From: JBGPYB01 sp041493035
Lineage (GTDB): Bacteria > Acidobacteriota > Vicinamibacteria > Fen-336
NCBI GenBank assembly: GCA_041493035.1
Contig: JBGPYB010000018.1
Span: 1 to 43,719, forward strand
DNA: 43,719 nt
Direction of reading: 5' to 3'
Each line of letters opens with the position of its first letter. Position 1 is the first letter of the stretch. Made by a program: the position numbers and the translations under genes. Shown in pieces: positions 33,716 through 42,540 of this stretch. The notes under the pieces are model-generated. The model saw only the letters and a program-made list of their open reading frames with translations. It ran no database searches and was not told where the DNA came from.

Positions 33716-35929
33716 ATGTCCCGCCGCGCCTCTCTGACGCTCCTCGCCCTCGCCCTGCCCCTGCTTCTCCGAGCGGCGCAACCTCAGTTCTGGAAGATCG
33801 AAGGCGCCCGCGATTTCCTCGACGGAGTCACCGAGGGAGTCTCCGTGGACTCGGAGGGACGCGTGCGCCTTTCCCCCGCGTCGAGCGTCGTTCACGACCC
33901 GGAATCGCCGTACGTGTGGTGCCTGACCCGCGACAAGAAGGGCGCCCTCTACGTCGGCACGGGGAATGACGGCAAGGTCTTCAAGGTCGAGTCGGGCAAG
34001 GCGAGCCTCTTCTTCGACGCGGAGGAACTCGAGGTCCACGCTCTGGCCGTTAGTCCCGACGGACGGCTCTACGTCGGAACGTCTCCCGACGGAAAGGTGT
34101 ACGCCGTCGATGCGAACGGCGCCGCGACGCCGTTCTACGACCCGTCGGACAAGTACATCTGGGCCCTGGCTTTCGATCACGCGGGCAATCTCCTTGTGGC
34201 CACAGGCGCCGACGGCAAGATCTACCGCGTCGACAAGAAGGGAGAGGCGACGGTCCTCTTCACGGGTCCCGACACCCACATCATCTCTCTCGCCACCGAC
34301 GACAAGGGGAACGTCTACGCCGGCAGCTCCCCCGGCGGGATCATTTACAGGATCGACGCGGCCTCGAAGGCCTTCGTTCTCCTCGACTCGCCCTACCGTG
34401 AGGTCAAGGGCCTGGCGGTGGGTCCTGACGGCGTCGTCTACGCCGCGGTCATCGACGGCAAGGACGAAGGCCCTCGGCCGGCTCCGACACTCCCGACCCC
34501 GCCTCCCTCGCCGGCCGGCGGCGTCTTTGCCGAGGTGACCGTGACGGAGAGCTTCTCCGCAGCCTCGCCTTCGGCCGCTGGGCCTTCGTCGCCCATGCGC
34601 ACCGGCGACCTCGCTCGCAGCGGGGCGACCAAGGGAGCCGTTCTGCGCCTGTTGCCGGCCGGGGAGGTCGAGACACTTTGGACTTCCGCCGAGGACATCC
34701 CCCACTCGATCCTCCGCACCGACGAAGGGATCCTCGTGGGGACCGGCAACAAAGGAAAGGTCTACCGAATCCGGGACGAGCGAACCTGGAGCATGGTCGC
34801 TTCGTTCCCGTCCGATCAGGTCACGGCTCTCTTTCCCGGCGCGGCCGGAGCCGTCTTCCTCGCCACGTCCAACCCGGGGAAGATCTACTCCCTCGAAGGC
34901 CGGCCGGGCACCCACGGCTCGTTCACGTCGAAGGTGAAGGATACCGAGACGGTCTCGGGATGGGGGCGGCTGCGGTGGGAGGCCACGATCCCCACGGGAG
35001 CGGAAATCCAGGTGGAGACCCGCACCGGGAACACCGGGGCCCCCGACGCGACGTGGACCGATTGGTCTCGGCCCTACACCCACAAGGACGGGGATCCCGT
35101 GACCAGCGAGCGGGCGCGGTTTCTCCAGGTACGAGCGGTGCTCGCCGGCAAGGACGGCGCAACTCCCGTGCTGGAGTCGATCTCCGCCGCCTACCTGCAA
35201 CGCAACCTTCGGCCACAGGTCGCCTCGGTACTGGTGCATCCCTCCGGCGAGGTCTTCCAGAAGCCCATCGGCGTCGGCGGCGAAATGGAGATTCTCGGGC
35301 TCGACGCCTCCGAGGCTCCCGAACCGCGGCCGGGGGCGATTCAGCGTCCGGCGGGCACGTCGATCACCAGCTACAGCCGCAAGCTCTATCAGAAAGGCAT
35401 CCAGACCTTCTCGTGGCGAGCCGAGGACCCGAACGGCGATACGCTCGTCTACGACGTCTACTATCGCGCGGCGCGCGACGAGCGCTTCCGCCTGTTGCGC
35501 AAGGGACTGACCGACGCCGTCCTCGCGTGGGACACCTCGACCGTTCCGAACGGACGCTACGTCGTCAAGGTAGTGGCGCGCGACACTCCCGCGAACCCCG
35601 AGGCCCTCGCTCTCGCCGGGGAGAAGGAGAGCACGCCCTTCGACGTCGACAACACGCCTCCTGTCGTGACGGCCGCCCTGCTGCCGGGGAAGCCCGAGAA
35701 GGTGCGGGCGACGGTCAAGGACGACAGCAACATCATCCGCAGGGCGGAGTATTCGGTAGACGGCGGGCGATGGCGCGAGGTCCACCCGACCGATGGCATC
35801 AACGACGCCCTCGAGGAGAGCTACGAGATCGCCCTGACGGACTTGTCGGGACCTGGACCCCACATCGTGGTGGTGCGGGCCACCGATCTACTGGGCAATG
35901 TGGCCACGGCGCGGGTCGAGGTTCCCTGA
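33716..35929 (+). CDS. Secreted beta-propeller protein with Ig-like C-terminal domains
   Basis: This 737-aa protein has a signal peptide (about 1-20, ending RAAQ). Repeats of about 40 residues follow with the pattern D-x-x-G-x-L/V-Y-V-G-T-x-x-D-G-K-V-Y-x-V (about 55-250), typical of NHL or two-component-regulator propellers. A Pro/Ser/Ala-rich linker (about 255-305) interrupts the propeller. The second half has Ig/fibronectin-like strands (DPNGDTLVYDVYYRAARDE and FDVDNTPPVV). The ATG at 33716-33718 has a GGAGG Shine-Dalgarno. It sits 17 bp after the S55-like gene and may be its partner. No enzyme motif is seen. Confidence 0.8.
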   Translation: MSRRASLTLLALALPLLLRAAQPQFWKIEGARDFLDGVTEGVSVDSEGRVRLSPASSVVHDPESPYVWCLTRDKKGALYVGTGNDGKVFKVESGKASLFFDAEELEVHALAVSPDGRLYVGTSPDGKVYAVDANGAATPFYDPSDKYIWALAFDHAGNLLVATGADGKIYRVDKKGEATVLFTGPDTHIISLATDDKGNVYAGSSPGGIIYRIDAASKAFVLLDSPYREVKGLAVGPDGVVYAAVIDGKDEGPRPAPTLPTPPPSPAGGVFAEVTVTESFSAASPSAAGPSSPMRTGDLARSGATKGAVLRLLPAGEVETLWTSAEDIPHSILRTDEGILVGTGNKGKVYRIRDERTWSMVASFPSDQVTALFPGAAGAVFLATSNPGKIYSLEGRPGTHGSFTSKVKDTETVSGWGRLRWEATIPTGAEIQVETRTGNTGAPDATWTDWSRPYTHKDGDPVTSERARFLQVRAVLAGKDGATPVLESISAAYLQRNLRPQVASVLVHPSGEVFQKPIGVGGEMEILGLDASEAPEPRPGAIQRPAGTSITSYSRKLYQKGIQTFSWRAEDPNGDTLVYDVYYRAARDERFRLLRKGLTDAVLAWDTSTVPNGRYVVKVVARDTPANPEALALAGEKESTPFDVDNTPPVVTAALLPGKPEKVRATVKDDSNIIRRAEYSVDGGRWREVHPTDGINDALEESYEIALTDLSGPGPHIVVVRATDLLGNVATARVEVP

Positions 35930-36845
35930 ACTGAGAGCACTGCTCGTCCGGGCGGGGGCGCTCGGGGACCTCCTCCTCCTGCGCCGATCGATCTACGCCC
36001 TGCGACGAGCCGGACACTCGGTGACGCTGCTGGCTCCCAGCGGGCCGGCGGAGGCCCTCGTGGGGTCTGGGCCCGCCGAGGTTGGTCGCGTTGCGCCTTG
36101 GGGGGGAGCGGCCGTCGCCAGTCTCTTCTCGGATGAGCAAGGCTCAGCAGCAGCTTTTCCCGAGGCACTCACAGGCTTCGACGTCACCGTCGCATACACC
36201 CTTAACGCGGCGTTGGTCCGAAACCTTCGAGCCGGCGTCCGCGTTCTTTCTTACGACCCCACGCCCCCAACCGATGGGAGATGTCACGCTTCCGAGTGGC
36301 TCAGCCGGCCCCTGGGAGAACTTGGCGTTCCGGCCGCCCTTGAGCCGCCGACCTGCGTACCGACAGACAACGAAGAGCATGACGTTCGTCCTCTTCTGGA
36401 ACGCCTCGGCGACCACTTTCTCGCTCTCCATCCCGGGAGCGGGTCGCCGCGAAAGAACTGGCCGGTGGGACGTTTCGGACAGATCGCGACGAGGCTCGCG
36501 GCGGGACGACCTTGGCTTCTCGTTCAGGGTCCGGCCGACGAGGGCTCCGCGCGCACCCTCGAACGGCTTGCCGGAGCCGTGGTTGCGAAAGACCTGCCCG
36601 TCCGGACACTCGGAGCGCTCCTCGCCCACGCCGGTGCCTACGTCGGCAATGACTCCGGCGTGAGCCATCTGGCCGCCGCGTGGGGTGCGCCAACCGTCGC
36701 CCTCTTCGGTCCGACGGATCCCGCCGTGTGGTCGCCCGTCGGATCCCGGGTCGTCACACTCCGTTCAGAGGACGGCACCCTGGAATCGCTGGCAGCCGAC
36801 CGTGTGGAAGACGCCGTGCGGTCGGTGGCACCAGGCTTCAGGTGA
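35898..36845 (+). CDS. Glycosyltransferase family 9 (heptosyltransferase-like)
   Basis: This 315-aa protein matches ADP-heptose:LPS heptosyltransferases (WaaC/WaaF, GT9). It shows the N-terminal R-A-G-A-L-G-D-L-L-L-L nucleotide-sugar turn, L-A-L-H-P-G-S-G-S-P-R-K-N-W-P in the second domain, and Y-V-G-N-D-S-G-V-S-H-L-A-A-A-W-G with V-A-L-F-G-P-T-D-P near the end. The ATG at 35898 lies 32 nt inside the propeller gene. A CTG at 35931 behind a GAGG is an alternative start that would remove 11 non-conserved residues. Acceptor unknown; a role in LPS core is the family default. Confidence 0.88.
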   Translation: MWPRRGSRFPELRALLVRAGALGDLLLLRRSIYALRRAGHSVTLLAPSGPAEALVGSGPAEVGRVAPWGGAAVASLFSDEQGSAAAFPEALTGFDVTVAYTLNAALVRNLRAGVRVLSYDPTPPTDGRCHASEWLSRPLGELGVPAALEPPTCVPTDNEEHDVRPLLERLGDHFLALHPGSGSPRKNWPVGRFGQIATRLAAGRPWLLVQGPADEGSARTLERLAGAVVAKDLPVRTLGALLAHAGAYVGNDSGVSHLAAAWGAPTVALFGPTDPAVWSPVGSRVVTLRSEDGTLESLAADRVEDAVRSVAPGFR

Positions 36846-36860
36846 TCGGCGAGCGGGCGT

Positions 36861-36920
36861 CCACCCGGCTGATCAGCCTGTAGCGACGACCCTCGCTACC
36901 TCCGATTGCACGCCGGGTGG
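36861..36920. repeat. Nested inverted repeat between convergent genes
   Basis: CCACCCGGC (36861-36869) pairs perfectly with GCCGGGTGG (36912-36920). Inside, GTAGCG (36880-36885) pairs with CGCTAC (36894-36899). The element fills the gap between the ends of the GT9 and AmpG-like genes, so a bidirectional transcription stop or boundary is plausible, but no T-tract follows on either strand. Confidence 0.5.
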
Positions 36921-36927
36921 GGCGGCC

Positions 36928-38487
36928 CTATTCCGGCGCAGCGGGGGCACGGCGAGCGGCGAGTGCGGCAGCCGTGGCTGTGGCCGTCACGGCGGCCAGG
37001 GCGAGGACTCCGGCCACCGACAGCCCATCAGCGAGAGATCGCGGCAGCAGCAAGGGCATGAACCGGGCGACGACCTCGAAAGGTTCGCCGGCGCGGTAAG
37101 CCTTGATCCCCGCAAGGCCGGCCAGGGCCGCCACGCCACCACCCCATGTCCCTGCCCCTGCGAGGGCCGACCATGCGACGAGCGCCGCCTTGGTGACGGG
37201 ACGCCGGTCGGCAGGAGGTCCTGCGCCGAGCTCCGGTTCACGTACTCCCCAAGGTGCGAAGCGCTGGAGCATGGCGAGGCCCGGGAGACCGAAGGCCAAG
37301 GTCAGGACGAAGAAGTTCCGCCAGCCGAGCGCATCCGCCAGCAACCCTGCCGGCGGACCGGCGAGTATCCGCGGGAGAGCGAAGAGACTGGAGAGCAGGG
37401 CGAACTGCGTTGCCGAGAATCGCTTTTGTGTGAGGCGCAGCAGGAGCACGCCGAAAGCCCCGTTCGCCATCCCGGACGTCAGGTACTCGACCAGCGTCGC
37501 GGCATAGAGTGTGGGCCGATGGACTCCGACCTGGGCGACGACCGCGTAACCCAGGTTCGCGAGGAGCTGCAGGACACCCGAGATCCAGAGCGCTGGCCCC
37601 ATCCCTCGGCTGTGGGTCATGAGCCCGCCGACGAACGTTCCCACGACGATCGCGAACAACGCGACTGTCCCGGCGCCGACACCCACGTCCCAGCTCGAGA
37701 AGCCCATCTGTATGAGGAAGGGGCTGATGAGGGCCTGGCTCAGGTTGTCGCTCAGCTTGTAGAGAACCACGAAGGCCAGGATCTCGAGGGCGCGGCGCTG
37801 AGCGAGGAGCCCCAGGAACGGCTCCCAGACAGCTTCCCGGAGCGTCTGGGGCGGCTGCGAGAGCCCCTCCGGCTCCGGAGCCGCGATCGTCACCAGCATG
37901 AAGGGTAGATAGAGGAACGCGAAGGCGAAGTTCACGCCGGACCAGGTCGCCCATGCGGCAGCGGTGATCGCGACCCGACCGGTCAGGAACATCGCTACCC
38001 GATAGAGCGCGACTCTCGCACCCACCGCGAGGCCGTGCTCCTCGCGGCGCAGAACCTCGACGGCGTAGGCGTCGTAGGCGACGTCCTGGGTTGCCGAAGC
38101 GATGGCCATGCAGACGCAGATCAGACCGACCCTTCCCACGGAGCCCGCCGCATCGGAGATGGTCGCCAGCCAAAGCCCCAGGCCAAGGAGCACCACCTGG
38201 CTCAGGAGGATCCAGCCGCGTTTGCGGCCGAGGAACGGGAGCGGGTAGCGATCCATCAGCGGCGCCCAGAGGACTTTGAAGCTCCAGGGCGCCTGAGCCA
38301 GGGTGAACAGCCCGACGACCCTGATATCGACCCCCGACTGCTTCATCCAGGCGGGGACGGCCAGCCAGACGACACCCAGGGGGAGACCGGAAGCGAAGGA
38401 GAGGAGGGCGACCGAGCTGAGCCTCCAGCTTCGGGCCACCGCCCGCAGGCTTTGCCAGGTCGTGAGACGAGCGCGCTCCTCCGGCAT
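36928..38487 (-). CDS. AmpG-like muropeptide permease (MFS)
   Basis: This 519-aa protein has 12 or more hydrophobic spans. The loop W-A-P-L-M-D-R-Y-P-L-P-F-L-G-R-K-R-G-W between early spans is characteristic of AmpG, the importer of GlcNAc-anhydroMurNAc peptides for wall recycling. Two extra C-terminal spans flank a loop (about 430-519). No other recycling genes are adjacent. The ATG (38485-38487) has no Shine-Dalgarno, and the -10 box ends 10 nt before it. A different substrate within the acetyl-CoA/AmpG-like MFS group cannot be ruled out. Confidence 0.85.
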   Translation of the reverse strand: MPEERARLTTWQSLRAVARSWRLSSVALLSFASGLPLGVVWLAVPAWMKQSGVDIRVVGLFTLAQAPWSFKVLWAPLMDRYPLPFLGRKRGWILLSQVVLLGLGLWLATISDAAGSVGRVGLICVCMAIASATQDVAYDAYAVEVLRREEHGLAVGARVALYRVAMFLTGRVAITAAAWATWSGVNFAFAFLYLPFMLVTIAAPEPEGLSQPPQTLREAVWEPFLGLLAQRRALEILAFVVLYKLSDNLSQALISPFLIQMGFSSWDVGVGAGTVALFAIVVGTFVGGLMTHSRGMGPALWISGVLQLLANLGYAVVAQVGVHRPTLYAATLVEYLTSGMANGAFGVLLLRLTQKRFSATQFALLSSLFALPRILAGPPAGLLADALGWRNFFVLTLAFGLPGLAMLQRFAPWGVREPELGAGPPADRRPVTKAALVAWSALAGAGTWGGGVAALAGLAGIKAYRAGEPFEVVARFMPLLLPRSLADGLSVAGVLALAAVTATATAAALAARRAPAAPE

Positions 38488-38496
38488 GCGGCGCGC

Positions 38497-38505
38497 AGCA
38501 TAACA
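38497..38505 (-). promoter_or_regulatory. Extended -10 promoter of the AmpG-like gene
   Basis: On the minus strand TGT directly precedes TATGCT (38497-38502), an extended -10. It ends 10 nt before the ATG, implying a leader of about 3 nt. Confidence 0.45.
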
Positions 38506-38526
38506 TCGCCGTTCGGAGTCGCCGGG

Positions 38527-38532
38527 TACAAT
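38527..38532 (+). promoter_or_regulatory. Possible -10 box of aspartokinase
   Basis: TACAAT lies 23 nt before the GTG start. No convincing -35 is found at 16-19 bp spacing. The expected leader would contain the GAGAGGAG ribosome site. Confidence 0.35.
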
Positions 38533-38555
38533 GCCGTTCCGAGAGAGGAGCGCCC

Positions 38556-39758
38556 GTGGGAATCGTCGTACAGAAATACGGCGGGTCGTCAGTGGCCGAC
38601 GTCGAGCGCATCGGGAAGGTCGCCGATCGCATCGCGGCGGCGAAGGCCGCGGGGAAGGATCTCGTCGTCGTCGTCTCGGCCATGGGCGATACCACCGACG
38701 AGCTTCTGGCCTTGGCGCGCCAGGTCACCGAAGCGCCGCCCCGGCGCGAGTTGGACATGCTGCTCTCGGCCGGAGAGCGAATCTCGATGGCCATCCTGTC
38801 GATGGCGCTCAATGCTCGTCATGTCCCCGCCGTCAGCTTTACGGGATCTCAGTCCGGAATCATCACCAACGACTCCCACGCCAGCGCGCGGATCGTGGAG
38901 GTCCGTCCGTACCGCGTCCAGGACGAGCTGGCGCGGGGAAAGGTGGTGATCGTCGCCGGCTACCAGGGGGTCTCTTACAAGAAGGAGATCACGACCCTCG
39001 GCCGAGGCGGCTCGGACACGACCGCCGTGGCTTTGGCCGCGGCCCTCGACGCCGAGGCCTGCGAGATCTACAGCGACGTGGCCGGAGTCTACTCCGCCGA
39101 CCCGCGCGTCGTCCCGGACGCCCACCGACTCGCTGAGATCTCCTACGAGGAAATGCAGGAGTTGGCCCGGTCGGGAGCCAAGGTTCTGAACGCCCAAGCC
39201 GTGGAGTTCGCCAAGGACCGCGGCATCGCTCTCTATGCGCGGTCGGCTTTCGGAGACCCGGGAGAAACGGTGATCCGCCGACTCCCGCCGCGACCCTCGG
39301 GGACGGTCGTGGGCGTGTCGGGCGATACCGGGGTGGTGGTGCTGTGCGTGTCGAGCGATCACTCCTTCAATCGCCTCCTGGCCTTCCTCGCCGACCGGGA
39401 CATCGCTGCCAAGGAAGTGCTCTTCGGTTCCCTGGGGGGCGAATCGTCCTCGGCCTCGGTCCTCCTCTCCCTCGAGAACGTCCACGACTTCTCGACCCTC
39501 CGGACGAGCCTCGCCCAGGAGCTCGGCGGCGCCCTCACGATCCGGGAAGGACTGGGCGCGGTGTCCGCAGTCGGTTCGGACCTTGGCGCCCGGCTCGGCA
39601 CTTTGCGAACCGCCATCCTGGCCCTGGCCGCCGGAGGACTCGAGGTAAGCGGCATCCTCGCTTCGGACTCGCGGATCAGACTGCTCGTGGCAGTGGACGC
39701 GGTCTCGGAAGGCATGCGCCTGCTCCACGCCGCCCTGGTGACGAACCCACCAGCCTAG
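38556..39758 (+). CDS. lysC: Aspartate kinase
   Basis: This 400-aa enzyme phosphorylates aspartate at the entry to Lys/Thr/Met synthesis. The N-terminal signature K-Y-G-G-S-S-V-A is present (residues 7-14), with V-V-V-V-S-A-M-G-D-T-T-D-E-L, then L-L-S-A-G-E-R-I-S and G-R-G-G-S-D-T-T-A-V-A-L. Two ACT domains make up about residues 260-400, so lysine/threonine feedback is likely. The GTG start (38556-38558) has a GAGAGGAG Shine-Dalgarno. It is monofunctional; no homoserine dehydrogenase domain. The stop lies 4 bp from the convergent sigma-54 activator gene. Confidence 0.95.
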   Translation: MGIVVQKYGGSSVADVERIGKVADRIAAAKAAGKDLVVVVSAMGDTTDELLALARQVTEAPPRRELDMLLSAGERISMAILSMALNARHVPAVSFTGSQSGIITNDSHASARIVEVRPYRVQDELARGKVVIVAGYQGVSYKKEITTLGRGGSDTTAVALAAALDAEACEIYSDVAGVYSADPRVVPDAHRLAEISYEEMQELARSGAKVLNAQAVEFAKDRGIALYARSAFGDPGETVIRRLPPRPSGTVVGVSGDTGVVVLCVSSDHSFNRLLAFLADRDIAAKEVLFGSLGGESSSASVLLSLENVHDFSTLRTSLAQELGGALTIREGLGAVSAVGSDLGARLGTLRTAILALAAGGLEVSGILASDSRIRLLVAVDAVSEGMRLLHAALVTNPPA

Positions 39759-39762
39759 GGAC

Positions 39763-42540
39763 TCAGATCCCGTACCGCTGCATCTTGACGAGCAGCGCCT
39801 GACGGGAGATGCCGAGGGAGTCCGCCGCCCGAGACCGGTTCCCCCCGCGGTGGGCGAGGGCTTCGACGATCACCGCGTGCTCGCACGACGTCACGGCCTC
39901 AGCCAGACTCCGCGGCGAAACCCTGCGGGGTTCGACCAGCGTCGGGGACAGGTGCCCGACGCGAATCGGTCCGCCTCCGGCCAAGGCGTGCAGCCTTCCC
40001 ATCTCATTTTCGAGCTGGCGGACATTCCCCGGCCACGCGTAGCGCGCCAGGATCGCCGCGACGTCCGAAGGAAGTGCGATCCTCCCTGACGCCGCCTTCG
40101 CTCCGAGGAAATGGCGCGCCAACAGCAGGACGTCTTCGCCTCGTTCGCGCAGCGGGGGAAGCGTCAAGGTCAAGCCGTTCAATCGGTACATCAAGTCCTC
40201 TCGAAACGCGCCGGCGGCCACACGCTCGGGGAGCGCCGCGTTGGCCGCGGTGAGGATCCGCACGTCCGCGCGACGCGTCTCGGATTCGCCCACGCGCCGG
40301 AACTCCCTGTCGGTGAGGAAGCGGAGGAGCTTGGACTGCCCTTTCGGGCTCAAGTCCGTGACCTCGTCGATGAAGAGGGTGCCGCCGTCGGCCTCCATCA
40401 CGTAGCCGCGGCGGTCGGCCACGGCGCCGGTGAAGGCCCCGCGTACGTGGCCGAACATCTCCGACTCGAAGAGCTCGTCGGAGAGCGAAGAAGCGTTCAC
40501 GGCCACGAAGGGCCGGCGCCGGCGCGGCGAACGAGCGTGCAGCGCCCGCGCCACCCGCTCCTTGCCCGTTCCGGTCTCGCCGAAGACGTGGACGAAGAGA
40601 TCGGAGCCCGCGACCCTTGCCATTTCGTCGAATAGGCGCTCCATCGCGGCCGAGCGTGCAACGATCTCCGGGAAGGCTGAGTGCGGCGCTTCGAGCTCCT
40701 CGGCGGCAACGCCGCGGGTGCGAGCCAGCAGGCCCGCCACGAGCTCGAGGAGCCCGAGGCTTGCGTCGTCGATCCGCTGCGCACCGTGGCGCCCGTCCAC
40801 GTACAGCCATGCCTCGTCCGCCGCCGGAAGGACGACGGCCCACTCCAGGTCATGGAGAACCACACTCGGATGACGCCCCCACTCCGCCGCTCCGCGGAGC
40901 GGGAAGAGCTGCGGGCGAGCGCTGCGAGGGGCGAGAGCCCGGGCGACGTCCGTCTCCGGGAGAGGCCCTGGGCCCGCCCCGTCGTCGGTGAGCAGCAGCC
41001 CGGAACGCCCCACCCAGGCCGCTCGAAACCAGGGAACCTGCGGCCTCAGGCTGGCCATCGCCGCCGCCCATCGCGCGGCCCACGGCCCTTCGCCGGTGAG
41101 CGCAAGGGCGGCGCCGGCGAGCGAGCGGGCCGCGGGGCACGGCTTCGAGGCCGCAGCGCTCGGAGGTGCCGCGTCCTGTGCGACGGGCAAAGCGTCTCCC
41201 CGCAACGCCTGAAGGTCCCTCAGGCCGTATGCGAGGATGCGCCGGTCTCCCCATCCTTCCAGGTCCGCGAGTGCATTCTCGACCTCGGGGTCCTGTCGAC
41301 CCCTGCCTCGAGCCAGTGCCTTTCCGAGGCGTGCGGCGGCCTCCATCCAGCGCCGGGCGCCCGCCGATGCGCGCACGCGGTCGAACGCTCGCGCGGCGTC
41401 GCGGGAGCCCATGTGGAGAAGGGCGCGCCCCAGGGCCAGCCAGGCAAGCGGCTCCAGTCCCAAGGGGGCACGAGCGGCTAGTTGGACGGCACGTCGGCCC
41501 TCGATGACGGCCTCCTTTCTTCGGCCCTGGGCGAGAAGCGCGTGGACGCGTCTCACGCGACCACGGCACTCCCCCGCGGGATCCTTGGCGAGCCGGAAGA
41601 GCCGGAGCGCCTCCGAGCCCGCGGCCTCCGCCGCATTCGCGTCGCCGGCCGCCAGGTGCAGGTCCGACGCCAGGAGTCGGTGTTCCCCGCGGGCACGCGG
41701 ATCGCCTCCCTCGGTGCCCGTGGCCTGGGACCGATCGACCGCCGCCCGCACCGCCGTCAGGTCTCCCTGGGCCAGCTCCAGCATCGCCGTCCTCGGCTGA
41801 GACGTCATGCCTCGCGGGCTCGCAATCCTCTGGAAGAGCTCAGCGGCCCGCTCGAGATCGAGCCGGGCCTCCTCCCACCGACCGAGATATGCGAGGAGAT
41901 CACCCCGGTCGTCGTAGGCTCGTGCGACGGCGTCCAGCCTCGTGGTGGCCGATGCGACGGCGATGCGCCCCGCATGGACCTTCAGGGCCTCTCCGAACCG
42001 CCCTTCGTCACGGAGCATGCCGGCTTCCTTCTCGAGGCAGCGCACCACACCCACGTCGGAGCCTGACTCGCTGTACAGCCGCTGTGCAACGGAGAGTTGG
42101 CGGCGGGCCTCGGTCAGATCACGCTCCTGCTTCCAGGCGAACAGGGCGAGCGCCTCCGCGGCTCTCGCCTGGGTCAGGGCACTCGCAGCCTCCTGTGCCC
42201 CCCGGAGGACCTCCGCCCGCCCCGGAGCGGTGCGCCCGAGGCGCCAGAGCGCAAGGCCCCGCACCACCCGAAGCCGAGCGCGCGCATCGGGATCGGTGAC
42301 GCCGCCCCTCAGGCACCGCGACGCGGCCGCCGAAGCGTCGGCGAATCGCAGCAGGCCAAGAAGCGCCTCGCATTCGACAAGCACCGTGGCGACCCGATCT
42401 TGGGTCTCGCCTCGCCTCACGGCACGTTGCACGGCCTGCAGGGCCTCTTGGTGGCGCCCCGTGGCCAGACACGCCAATGCGGTCTTCCAGTTCAGCCCGA
42501 GGGTCTTGGCGCTCCGCGCCGTGATGGTCACAGCCGACAT
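39763..42540 (-). CDS. Sigma-54-dependent transcriptional activator with TPR and GAF-like input domains
   Basis: This 925-aa protein has an N-terminal array of TPR-like helical repeats (about 15-460, e.g. CLATGRHQEALQAVQRAVRR), a GAF-like segment (about 485-610) and an AAA+ sigma-54 interaction domain. The last has Walker A G-E-T-G-T-G-K at 654-660, the sigma-54 loop G-A-F-T-G-A at 701-706 and T-L-F-I-D-E-V as Walker B. It ends with a Fis-type HTH (about 880-925, NRSRAADSLGISRQALLVKM). It should remodel sigma-54 RNA polymerase; there is no receiver domain, so the signal is sensed by TPR/GAF. The ATG (42538-42540) has a GGGGGAAG Shine-Dalgarno. I see no -24/-12 promoter nearby, so its targets lie elsewhere. 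The gene is an orphan between lysC and aroC. Confidence 0.93.
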   Translation of the reverse strand: MSAVTITARSAKTLGLNWKTALACLATGRHQEALQAVQRAVRRGETQDRVATVLVECEALLGLLRFADASAAASRCLRGGVTDPDARARLRVVRGLALWRLGRTAPGRAEVLRGAQEAASALTQARAAEALALFAWKQERDLTEARRQLSVAQRLYSESGSDVGVVRCLEKEAGMLRDEGRFGEALKVHAGRIAVASATTRLDAVARAYDDRGDLLAYLGRWEEARLDLERAAELFQRIASPRGMTSQPRTAMLELAQGDLTAVRAAVDRSQATGTEGGDPRARGEHRLLASDLHLAAGDANAAEAAGSEALRLFRLAKDPAGECRGRVRRVHALLAQGRRKEAVIEGRRAVQLAARAPLGLEPLAWLALGRALLHMGSRDAARAFDRVRASAGARRWMEAAARLGKALARGRGRQDPEVENALADLEGWGDRRILAYGLRDLQALRGDALPVAQDAAPPSAAASKPCPAARSLAGAALALTGEGPWAARWAAAMASLRPQVPWFRAAWVGRSGLLLTDDGAGPGPLPETDVARALAPRSARPQLFPLRGAAEWGRHPSVVLHDLEWAVVLPAADEAWLYVDGRHGAQRIDDASLGLLELVAGLLARTRGVAAEELEAPHSAFPEIVARSAAMERLFDEMARVAGSDLFVHVFGETGTGKERVARALHARSPRRRRPFVAVNASSLSDELFESEMFGHVRGAFTGAVADRRGYVMEADGGTLFIDEVTDLSPKGQSKLLRFLTDREFRRVGESETRRADVRILTAANAALPERVAAGAFREDLMYRLNGLTLTLPPLRERGEDVLLLARHFLGAKAASGRIALPSDVAAILARYAWPGNVRQLENEMGRLHALAGGGPIRVGHLSPTLVEPRRVSPRSLAEAVTSCEHAVIVEALAHRGGNRSRAADSLGISRQALLVKMQRYGI

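Noticed and set aside
33650..35863. 737-codon minus-strand frame opposite the propeller gene
   Set aside because: Antisense shadow with no recognisable motif and compositional bias only.
32384..35929. 1181-codon plus-strand frame containing the propeller protein
   Set aside because: The first part overlaps the S55-like gene in another frame; the signal peptide and GGAGG site place the true start at 33716.
38491..38555. Lysine riboswitch upstream of aspartokinase
   Set aside because: Only 68 bp separate lysC from the divergent gene, too short for the L-box aptamer, and no conserved core is seen.
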